From the NCBI GenBank assembly GCA_009746045.1, contig RPFO01000065.1, positions 5,531,412-5,595,411 on the forward strand: a stretch of 64,000 nucleotides of DNA, written 5' to 3'. Source of the stretch: Mesostigma viride (lineage: Eukaryota > Streptophyta > Mesostigmatophyceae > Mesostigmatales > Mesostigmataceae). The notes beneath the pieces are model-generated. The model worked only from the letters and a program-made list of their open reading frames with translations. It ran no database searches and was not told where the DNA came from. Below, in pieces: positions 35,801 through 47,800 of this stretch (its first letter is position 1; each line of letters begins with the position of its first letter). Both the position numbers and the translations under genes were made by a program.

Positions 35801-38800
35801 GCGGCACACAGTGATGGGATTCTTTTCCTCCAGTTCCGAGCACGTTACCAGCTTGTGATACCTGCAATCCACCAAGCTCCACGAGCTGTACTCAAATCCA
35901 GTGTCAAACTTGAACAGGGGTCGCTTACTTTACATCAGTTTATATGCCGCCCACGCTAACTAGGTACATCACCAATGTCTGGGTGCGCAAATATTGTGGG
36001 CGCCACTACTGGCGGCATCTCTCCCCAAAATATCGGTTCGCAAACACTGTGGCCCACACTAAATACGCAGGACATGTACCACAGGGTATTATCTGTGTTC
36101 CTGGAGCAGCCTTGATGGTGTGGCGCTGATAGTGTTTACGCAATATATTTCTACACGATCGGAGTGTTGTAGCTTTGTATGCTGTGAACGGATGCCGGGT
36201 GTGAATGGTTGGCCGCCAGACTACGTAGAAGTAACGGACAGGACTGGGACATGATCTTATCTAGGCCATTTAAGGCGTTCAGGAGAATCATGTGTGTGAA
36301 TGCTGTATAGGCCTGAAAATATGCTTCCATCTCGGTGCTTTCATCCTCGTGCATTCGGTCGGGTTTTAATAAGAGCGTGAGTTTTACCCATGAAAGGCGT
36401 CCATTCTTATCACTCTGTCGAAATTCAAAGTTCCCACCAGGGTATGCAAGACCCAGGTAGCACCCCACGCCCTTTGCACCACCTTGCCTTGTGCATCATG
36501 CATACATCAACCATTGATTCTTGCACTTTGTCCACTTGTCTTTTGGATGAGCATGGCTGATGTCCTCTCACTGCCGTCGTAATGCGTGTACCTGCAGGGA
36601 TTCTGCCACCACCGTCTCCTCCCTCTCCCCCACTGCCACCACCACCTTCAGGGCCGCCCCCATCCACCCGGCCACCCCTACCTTCCCCACCGCCACCACC
36701 CTCCCCACCGCCACCACCCTCCCCACCGCCACTACCTTTCCCGCCGCCTCCACCTTCCTCGCCACCGCCATCTCCTAGGCCACCCCCGGCATCACCGCAT
36801 GCCCCACCACCAAACTCGCCTATGGAGGGCTGCGCCGAAGCAGATTTCGCTCTGTCCTATGCCCTGATCGTGGCCCTCTCCGAAGAGCCCGTGTGCCAGT
36901 TCCCCTCCTACCTGCACGATGCCGAGACCGGCTGCCCCGACAGCAGCTGTGCGTCGGGCAGCAGTGGCCTGCGTTGCTGCCCTTGCCTTGACCAGCTGCT
37001 GTCGGTGTTCGAGAGGTCTAGGGACCCTACCACGGGGGAGCTGTACCTGCAGGTGCTGGCACGCTGCGGGTCGTTGAGTGTGGGCGGCTGTGCCATACCT
37101 GTGTACATCCAAGCTATGAGTTTGTGCGTGGGGACAAGCGCAGCGAATTCCCCTAATCTGACGGCTCGAGTGGAGGCCATCCAAGCTATCATGGGTAAGC
37201 TGCCTTGATTGAGCAGAAAACATCTCACCAGATTGATAAAGCTTGTTAAGTCATCACAAGGAAGCTTGTCAGAGATTACGAAGGAACGCACTGGTAGGCG
37301 AAATGGGTAGGAGGTATGCAACATATGGACTTTGGTCGAAATGATTTGCTGCCGATGGTGTTGGTTTTCTCGGCACAGGCTTGGTGTGGGTTTATATTAC
37401 TGCATGCGATCGTCTCAACTGTTTATTGGACTGTGTGAACTTTTCACGAGTGCCATGTATTTGTATGTCACTTTGAATGCCCACAAAGATATTTTTCGAG
37501 GCTCGCTGAGCTTTGCCAACTCATATTGCGTGTCACACATCCAACGTGCACTCCGTTTCGCCCCGACGGACCCATTTTGGCAAAGGTGTACGGTCAGCCA
37601 TTTTTCACTTTGGCTGGTGACGGACGGCGCTGGACGGCAAAAAAGTGTGTGGGCTCAAGTAGGAAAATGGGGGGGTATGTCCCCCCCCCCCTCATAAGTA
37701 GCGGTAGTTGGCATGCAAGGTCTGTGCCTACAGCATACCCAGGGTGCCACGGACGGGGCGGCTTGCTTCGTAATTTCACGAATCAAACTACCGCCTTTCA
37801 CAGCGTTTGGAGCGTGGCGTGTTGTCCAGCCCCACTTGGCTCTGCCAGGCAGGAGAGTAGCGACACGCTTTGATGTTTAAGATTGTGATGTTTAAGATTG
37901 TCAGCCCTGGATTCGATTGTTGGTTTAAGATCGCAGCCCTGGATCGGTCGGGACCCCTTCTTAAACCTGAAGCTGGTGGTGTAGAGAACCACTCGCTTGA
38001 ACCACTCACTTTGATCGTTTCGTGGTGTTTTCCCTTGTTCCAGCGCACTCATCGCTCTCGCAGCCAGCCAGTATGTAGTCTGTTGCCTGCCATGATCACA
38101 GCCACTGGGAGTACCAGATGGTGTTCCTGTTATTGTGAACGCTGTAGACTATGTTTGGTAACAGTACCTACGTTGATTTTGTGGAACGCCCCAGCTTAAC
38201 ACTGGGATACTGAAATAGCCAGCAACGTGCACTATGTGACCCTCTCCATGAAGCCAGGGAACTTTGTGCAAAGCTGGAGTGTGCGTGACAAACGAAATCA
38301 CATGCCAAACGGCGTACGCATGACAAAGGCACACCGTCGCTTTCCGCCTTGTGAAGCACTTGGGACCGCCGCCATGGTATCAATACTGAACATTACAACT
38401 AATTACAAGCATGTAAATACACTACAAACTTGTTGACCTGCTCATTGCTGAGGCGTGGTTCCGTCTTACTCCTGGGTCACCCTGGCAGGTCTGGCAGCCC
38501 CACCACCGCCACCTTCACCGGCATCAGCTCCGCCCCCACTCCCGCCGCCGCCTCCTTCACCACCAGCCGCGTTTCCCCCCTTGCCTCCGCCCCGTGGAAT
38601 ACCTGGACCACCTTCCCCCGCGGCACCCCCGCCCCTCATCGCATGCTCCGCGCAACCCCAGGAGTCGACGGTTCACCTTCCTCTTGCCCGGGCCCCCTGG
38701 ACAGTACCCACCCAGATCCCACAAGTGCTTGAGACAGCAGACCTTCGCCTGGCAGCCGTCACGCTACGGCTTGAAACCACCATGCAGGCGGCGGTGGCTC

Positions 38801-41800
38801 TTGAGAACATGCAACTGACATCGACCAGTGCCGCATTCAACGTCAGTGGGCTCGTCGTTATGTCGTCGGCCACATTTCCTGGAATCTCCCTTTCCGTCCG
38901 CCCCCACTGGGAGGGCTTGGCCACCCTGGCTGCATACGACGGCGCGTTGGACTTCAACGGTGCCTCCAACAGAAACATCTCCAACACGACATCCCAGGTG
39001 GCCAGTGCCACGTTTGGCCCAGCCAACGCCACCGCGCTGTCTGCCTTCCTTGGCACCGGGTATCTGCCGCTGTCTGTCACCGCCAGCTCTGTGGGCAGCG
39101 CTCAGGGGGTTGCCTCGGTTCACACGGCGCACATGGCGGCGGTCATCATTGTTACCTATGCTTGCAAAGGTGAGTTGCTCGAGGCAGGATTGGATCAATC
39201 CAACAAAAGCAGTTGGTATTTTCTGACTGGCCTTCAAGGTTTGTGGTTGAAGGTTGTAGTGATCGCAAATGTAAAGCGTGTGGCAGTCATGGTTGGTGAC
39301 GAGGCAGAAAAGTGATAGCTATTTTCTGATGGAAAACTGCAGCATTTCTTGGAAGAACAACAGCCGTGTTACCACATTGTACTATCATAAGCAACCCAGC
39401 AATTCCAACACTTTGACACAAGAACTAAGAGGCGTTCCTTGCTCATGCAGGACCCGTAAATGATTGGTGACATGTGCATTGGAGGCCGATGAGATACCTG
39501 AGCCACCAAGGGCATGTCACTTGCTGATTCTCAGAGGATGGACCAGTAAATAGGGAAGTACCATCCATTCATAATTCTTAGTCCTTTATTCCACCCTGCC
39601 TCTTTGACCATCCAACAAGTTGAAGTGTCGTGATGCGATACTCACCTCGGAGCCCATGATGCAGATGCTTTTGTTCAGATAAAATCACTCGCTGAGGAAG
39701 AGTGTGCAATGTATATGATGTGCTTATCAGCGATTAAGGGTCCCATCATGGTTGCACTGCTGGATTTGAACCACGGTTGCATAATGCTAGGGATGGCATG
39801 CGTCCTTGTATCAGCTTCCTCGAGATAAATCGGTCACCTCCAAGTGAAATGACCTTGTTTTGGCTCGTGACATGCGTAAGCCACGCATGCGTACCTACTT
39901 GGCTTAACGCTAACCATTCGGCCAAGTTTCGGGAGTGCTTATGTTCCGATGTGGTTTTTATGCACATTGTACTGAAGCATTCTCCATAGTCACCTAGACA
40001 CGCGTCTGGCTTTCTGCACCTCTGTGCATGCCGTTTGCCACTAGGCAGTCAAGCAATCTGATGAGGTCTTTCATTGTGTAGGACGGTGGCATGTCCTTTT
40101 CTGTGTAAGAGGAGGCATGAGCTAAGGCTACTGAAGCATGTAAGTACAATTTGATTTTTGCGTTGGGCATATGCGCTGAAGCATCTGCCTGGCAGGAGAC
40201 TGGCACAATTAGCCAAGCTATGTCCTGACCAGTTTGCGTGCACGTGCACACTGATATTGGCTCGCTGCATATAATTGCAACACTGGCTACTGGCTTGCAT
40301 GACACATGACTATTGTATGGCACAGCGCAACGCTTCTTGGCACACGAAAGGAGCCATCAAGTTGTTTTCAGCCAAGTTTCCAATTCCACTTACATCGTTC
40401 AACAAACGAAATGACACACTGGGTAGGGCATTGCCGACTGCGCAAGCAAACTTACCAGGGAAAGGTGTTTCCGGCATCCCAGAGATCCAAGCAGGCCAAC
40501 CTCGAGTCCCAAGGCAAAGTAAAGCCGTATTTTGCAACGATGTAATAAGAGATGATTCTCCATTCAGACATGATGCTGTGTGTATGAACCCTTCATGCTG
40601 CTATGTCCTGCAGGTGCAACGCTACCTCCGCCTCCGTTGCCACCTCCACCATCACCACACCCTCCACCATCACCACTTCCACCTCCCTCTCCTACACCAC
40701 CATCACCACCCCCACCTCCCTACCCGCCTCCACCATCACCACCACCTCCTGCCTCCCCATCAACACCACAACCACCACCACCCTCTCCCCCTCCCCTGCC
40801 ACCACCTCCCCCTCCCTCCCCACCCCCACCTTCACCACCACTGCCGCCTCCCCCTTCGACGCCGCCCTTGACTCCGCCACACATCGCATGCTCCGCGCAA
40901 CCCCAGGAGTCTTCCGTGCGCCTTCCTCTTGCCCGGGCCCCCTGGACAGTACCCACCCAGATCCCACAAGTGCTTGAGACAGCAGATTTGCGCCTGACAG
41001 CCGTCACGCTACGGCTTGAAACCACCATGCAGGCGGCGGTGGCTCTTGAGAACATGCAACCGACGTCAACCAGTGCCGCATTCAACGTCAGTGGGCTCGT
41101 TCTTATGTCGTCGCCCGCATTTCCTGGAATCTCCCTTTCCGTCCGCCCCCACTGGGAGGGCTTGGCCACCCTGGCTGCGTACGACGGCGCGTTGGACTTC
41201 AACGGTGCCTCCAACAGAAACATCTCCAACACGACATCCCAAGTGGCCAGTGCCACGTTTGGCCCAGCCAACGCCACCGCGCTGTCTGCCTTCCTTGGTA
41301 CCGGGTATCTGCCGCTGTCTGTCACCGCCAGCTCTGTGGGCAGCGCGCAGGGGGTTGCCTCGGTTCACACGGCGCACATGGCGGCGGTCGTCATCGTTAT
41401 CTATGCTTGCGAAGGTGAGTTGAGGCAATGAGTGGATACCAAGTTTGAAGCTGGTCAACCAAGACAGTTTGGTAGTCGTGAATCGCCTGCATGAGTGGGT
41501 CAAGGTTTTGTGATAGTTACAATTATTGAGTGGAAGTTTGAGTGTGTAAGACAGAAAAGTGACGAGCAGTTGCTGATGAAGTTCTGCAGCTGTTCTGGGT
41601 GAAGCGACAGATATTTTGCTACTTTGTACTATTATTAGTGACCCAGCACTCCTAAACTCTATGACATATTTCACTGCAGTAAAAAGGCCGCGTCTCGGTG
41701 TTAGAGGATCCGTGTATGGCTGTCCTTGGGGGCTGATCCTTGATGCACGAAGGGAATTTCACTTGCTAATTCTCAGAAAACAAATCAGTATGCTCCTCTT

Positions 41801-44800
41801 TGACCCCGTATTACAATGAAGCGGGCTGCTGTGACGAAGCACAACGGATAATGAAGCAGTTTACGATGCAGGTGCTTACTTAGACAGGATATAGAAGCTT
41901 TTGATGATGGGATCACTATCGCTATCTGTGCTGTATATGTGTTACTGGGTTCATATAGTCCTTATTTCAGATTACGCAGATTTCTTCACCATGTGCTGGC
42001 TGAAAGATGCTGTTGAGTTGTTTTGTCTTCCATTCACGCCACCTCAACACACCAAGTTCAGCAACATTTCGCAACAAGCAGGAATAGGCCTTTTACCCAC
42101 GGTCCACATGCATCCATCAAGGAGACCGGTTCCGGGCATCACAGAGGCCTTCAGCAGGCAACCCCACGCCCCAAGGCAGCAGATATCTTTCATGGACTGC
42201 TCCGCATCCTATGTCGTGTGGTACACCGAAGCTGACCCATTTAAACACGATGCTGCGTGTGTGAACCTCGCCAACTTCTTTCTGCTGCAGTTGTGACACT
42301 GCCACCGCCGCCACTGCCACCGCCGCCTCCCTCTCCACCCCCACCATCACCATCACCTCCTCCCTCCCCACCACCACCATCACCACCACCACCTCCCTCT
42401 CCACCTCCGCCATCGCCACCCCCTCCTCCATCACCACCACCACCAGCACCACCCCCACCTCCCTCTCCACCACCACCATCCCCACCACCACCTCCCTCTC
42501 CACCACCACCATCGCCACCCCCTCCTCCATCACCACCACCACCATCACCACCCCCACCTCCCTCTCCACCACCACCATCCCCACCCCCCCCTCCCTCCCA
42601 CCACCACCATCATCACCACCACCACCTCCCTCTCCATCTCCACCATCACCACCCCCTCCCTCTCCACCTCCACCATCGCCACCACCTCCTCCCTCCCCAC
42701 CTCCGCCATCACCACCACCCCTCCCTCCCCACCTCCACCATTACCACCACCACCTCCCTCCCCACCTCCACCATCACCACCACCCCCTCCCTCCCACCAC
42801 CCCCGTCACCACCTCCCCCTCCCTCCCCACCTCCACCATCACCACCCCTCCCTCCCCACCTCCACCATCACCACCACCACCTCCCTCCCCACCACCACCA
42901 TCACCACCCCCACCTCCCTCCCCACCACCACCATCACCACCTCCCCTCCCTCCCCACCACCACCATCACCACCCCCTCCCTCCCCACCTCCACCATCACC
43001 ACCCCACCTCCCTCCCCACCCCACCATCACCACCCCACCTCCCTCTCCACCTCCCCCGTCACCACCTCCCCCTCCCTCCCCACCTCCACCATCACCACCC
43101 CCTCCCTCCCCACCTCCACCATCACCACCACCACCACCTCCCTACCCACCTCCACCATCACCACCCCACCTCCCGTTCCACCTCCCCCGTCCCCACCTCC
43201 CCCCTTCCCACCCCCATCATCCCCACTACTGCCGCCTCCCCCTTCGACGCCGCCCTCGACTCCGCCACACATCGCATGCTCCGCGCAACCCCAGGAGTTC
43301 ACGGTGCGCCTTCCTCTTGCCCGGGCCCCCTGGACAGTACCCACCCAGATCCCACAAGTGCTTGAGACAGAAGACCTGCGCCTGGCAGCCGTCACTCTAC
43401 GGCTTGAAACCACCATGCAGGCGGCGGTGGCTCTTGAGAACATGCAACCGACGTCGACCAGTGCCGCATTCAACGTCAGTGGGCTCGTCGTTATGTCCTT
43501 GCCCACATTTCCTGGAATCTCCCTTTCCGTCCGCCCCCACTGGGAGGGCTTGGCCACCCTGGCTGCGTACGACGGCGCGTTGGACTTCAACGGTGCCTCC
43601 AACAGAAACATCTCCAACACGACATCCCAAGTGGCCAGTGCCACGTTTGGCCCAGCCAACGCCACCGCGCTGTCTGCCTTCCTTGGCATCGGGTATCTGC
43701 CGCTGTCTGTCACCGCCAGCTCTGTGGGCAGCGCGCAGGGGGTTGCCTCGGTTCACACGGCGCACATGGCGGCGGTCGTCATCGCTACCTATGCTTGCGA
43801 AGGTGAGTTGAGGCAATGAGTGGATACCAAGTTTGAAGCTGGTCAACCAAGACAGTTTGGTAGTCGTGAATCGCCTGCATGAGTCGGTCAAGGTTTTGTG
43901 ATGATTCCAAGGATTGAGCGGCAGTTTGAGTGTGTAAGACAGAAAAGTGACGAGGAGTTGCCGATGAAGTTCTGCAGCTGTCCTGGGTGAAGCGACAGAC
44001 ATTTTGCTACTTTGTACTATTATTAGTAACCCAGCACTCCTAAACTCTATGACATATTTCACTGCAGTAAAAAGGCCGCGTCTCGGTGTTAGAGGATCCG
44101 TGTATGGCTGTCCTTGGGGGCTGATCCTTGATGCACGAAGGGAATTTCACTTGCTAATTCTCAGAAAACAAATCAGTATGCTCCTCTTTGACCCCGTATT
44201 ACAATGAAGCGGGCTGCTGTGACGAAGCACAACGGATAATGAAGCAGTTTACGATGCAGGTGCTTACTTAGACAGGATATAGAAGCTTTTGATGATGGGA
44301 TCACTATCGCTATCTGTGCTGTATATGTGTTACTGGGTTCATATAGTCCTTATTTCAGATTACGCAGATTTCTTCACCATGTGCTGGCTGAAAGATGCTG
44401 TTGAGTTGTTTTGTCTTCCATTCACGCCACCTCAACACACCAAGTTCAGCAACATTTCGCAACAAGCAGGAATAGGCCTTTTACCCATGGTCCACATGCA
44501 TCCATCAAGGAGACCGGTTCCGGGCATCACAGAGGTTTTCAGCAGGCAACCCCGCGCCCCAAGGCAGCAGATATCTTTCATGGACTGCTCCGCATCCTAC
44601 GTCGTGTGGTACACCGAAGCTGACCCATTTAAACACGATGCTGCGTGTGTGAACCTCGCCAACTTCTTTCTGCTGCAGTTGTGACACTGCCACCGCCGCC
44701 GCTGCCACCGCCGCCTCCCTCTCCACCCCCACCATCACCATCACCTCCTCCCTCCCCACCACCACCATCACCACCACCACCTCCCTCTCCACCTCCGCCA

Positions 44801-47800
44801 TCGCCACCCCCTCCTCCATCACCACCACCACCAGCACCACCCCCACCTCCCTCTCCACCACCTCCCTCTCCACCACCACCTCCCTCTCCACCACCACCAT
44901 CGCCACCCCCTCCTCCATCACCCCCTCCTCCATCACCACCACCACCATCACCACCACCACCTCCCTCCCCACCACCACCATCCCCACCCCCTCCTCCCTC
45001 CCCACCACCACCATCACCACCACCACCTCCCTCTCCATCTCCACCATCGCCACCCCCTCCCTCTCCACCTCCACCATCGCCACAACCTCCTCCCTCCCCA
45101 CCTCCGCCATCACCACCACCCCCTCCCTCCCCACCTCCACCATTACCACCACCACCTCCCTCCCCACCTCCACCATCACCACCACCCCCTCCCTCCCCAC
45201 CAGCCCCGTCACCACCTCCCCCTCCCTCCCCACCTCCACCATCACCACCCCCTCCCTCCCCACCTCCACCATCACCACCACCACCTCCCTCCCCACCACC
45301 ACCATCACCACCCCACCTCCCTCTCCACCACCACCATCACCACCTCCCCCTCCCTCCCCACCACCACCATCACCACCCCCTCCCTCCCCACCTCCACCAT
45401 CACCACCCCACCTCCCTCCCCACCCCCACCATCACCACCCCCACCTCCCTCTCCACCTCCCCGTCACCACCTCCCCCTCCCTCCCCACCTCCACCATCAC
45501 CACCCCTCCCTCCCCACCTCCACCATCACCACCACCACCACCTCCCTACCCACCTCCACCATCACCACCCCAACCTCCCGTTCCACCTCCCCCGTCCCCA
45601 CCTCCCCTCCCTTCCCACCCCCACCATCACCACTACTGCCGCCTCCCCCTTCGACGCCGCCCTCGACTCCGCCACACATCGCATGCTCCGCGCAACCCCA
45701 GGAGTTCACCGTGCGCCTTCCTCTTGCCCGGGCCCCCTGGACAGTACCCACCAAGATCCCACAAGTGCTTGAGACAGAAGACCTGCGCCTGGCAGCCGTC
45801 ACTCTACGGCTTGAAACCACCATGCAGGCGGCGGTGGCTCTTGAGAACATGCAACCGACGTCGACCAGTGCCGCATTCAACGTCAGTGGGCTCGTCGTTA
45901 TGTCCTTGCCCACATTTCCTGGAATCTCCTTTTCCGTCCGCCCCCATTGGGAGGGCTTGGCCACCCTGGCTGCATACGACGGCGCGTTGGACTTCAACGG
46001 TGCCTCCAACAGAAACATCTCCAACACGACATCCCAAGTGGCCAGTGCCATGTTTGGCCCAGCCAACGCCACCGCGCTGTCTGCCTTCCTTGGTACCGGG
46101 TATCTGCCGCTGTCTGTCACTACCAGCTCTGTGGGCAGTGTACAGGGGGTTGCCTCGGTTCACACGGCGCACATGGCGGCGGTCGTCATCGTTACCTATG
46201 CTTGCGAAGGTGAGATGAGGTCGTGGCGGGTGAGTCTGAATAGTATTGCGAAAGGACACAGTTCACTAAACATTGTAAGGAAGCTTTGTGCCGAGTGGCA
46301 AAAGGTCCGAACAATATTCACCTAACTGATGCCAAGTGCGAGCGTCGCGTCTGCCGAGAATAGTGCTCTGATTGTCACACGTTTTTGTCTGGCCCCTATC
46401 GTTGGCAAGCGTGGCAGTTCACTCTTCCAGTAATTCCGCCACACCGCTACACCAACATTCACGTGTGGGCTGAAAGGTGTTGGTCTGGCTGAGAAACTGA
46501 CACCACAGGCCTTGGAATACATGGAAAGCAAAGAAAGAGGCCGACAAAACCAGCCAGAGCGGCTTTTAGTCGCAAAACCTCCCTTATCCCTAGCTAACTG
46601 ACGTCATTAAACCCTTATGTTTAGTGGATGCTAGTAAGACGCTAACCGTACAGACCGGGGGTAGAATATCCCGAATCTGCACGGCTAGTATTAAATAATG
46701 CGTAGGTTGTTCTTTTCAGGGGCACTGCACCTCACGCCCCGTTCCGCCCGGGTATAATCAACCCAAGCGCGGAACGCACATTTTATTTAATTCATTTTTC
46801 AACCATGCACTATATTGCATCTACTAATCACAAAAGCTCTAGCCAAACAGCTACGAGTAAACACTGCGACCTATAAGCCGCTCATCCAGCGGCCTCTTGT
46901 TCCCGCATTCACGTATAGAAGAAACTCCGTTCAAAGAACCCCGATTCATGTCCCACGTAGCTCCCACAAAAACCAGCATCTTCATTAAAACAATAAGTGG
47001 AAGCATACATGTGACACTAATTGACATGCCCGGAGGCACGCCGTTCAAGGCCCTTCATGAAGTACGTTGCCCAATCACCCCCGCCCTGGCTTTCCCTTGA
47101 AGCCGCACTCCACCTTGCTCGTTGTCACAAGTGACCGCCCTGCCGCAAAACGGGAGCCCCCCCACATCGGGAGGCGTGTGCCCGGCGGCTGTGGATGCAT
47201 GGCCAGGCCCAAAAAGGCCCAGCGCATTTGCACTGCGATTGCGCACGGCCAGCCTATCATGACCCCTCTCGGGGCCCCGAGTCGGTACCGCTATGGCCGT
47301 CTCCCCATAGACCCGGGGTGCTTCGAGAAAAAACGTGGACCTAGCCCAGGCCCCGCCAGCCCGGATGCCCGAGGCCACAGCCCCAGGCACCTGGCTGAAC
47401 GAGAGTCCGTTCAGCCAAGACCGCATTCCCCCCGAGGTTTCTATGCGTGGGGAAAAAATTTCTAGCTTAGACGCTTTTCCCATCGCCGTCCCCAGCCCCA
47501 ACCACCCCCCCTCGGCGGAAGGCAATTGCAAGTTTGCTGGCCAGCAGCAATTTCCGAAGAAAAAGCCGCAGGCCGCGGACCGAGACACGGGTCGCCAGTG
47601 CCAGCCATCCGGCTCCAACCCGGGGTGCAAGCATCCCCAGGTACGGAGCACCAGCTCGCGCACTGGGCCGACCAAGCGACAGTTGAGCACCTGTCACGGC
47701 ATCCGGCCCACCAAAGACCCCAAGCTGGGGAAAAGGTGCGGACCGGAGGTAATCTTTTTCTTTTCTTTTAGTTAACCGGGCGAGGAACTACGCCTGGCCG

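Larger units (their letters stand above)
41415..46209 (+). repeat. 2.39-kb tandem duplication carrying beta modules 3 and 4
   Basis: The intron after exon 21 plus exon 22 (41415-43802) is repeated at 43803-46209 with an offset of 2,388 bases at the left. Introns are nearly identical. The exons differ mainly in the length and frame of the C-rich linker (1,512 against 1,531 bases). Confidence 0.9.

Noticed and set aside
15179..37194. Pherophorin or hydrophobin identity for the ten-cysteine module
   Set aside because: Pro-rich linkers suggested pherophorins and the CC pair suggested hydrophobins, but cysteine order and spacing fit neither pattern as I know it.
39745..39850. Minus-strand tRNA-like sequence with ggttcaaatcc
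   Set aside because: Only three T-stem pairs form and no 5' acceptor half was found; at most a tRNA-derived remnant.
47055..47690. 211-codon minus-strand frame inside the LTR-like element
   Set aside because: It matches no family, overlaps long plus-strand frames, and the GC-rich local composition favours open frames by chance.
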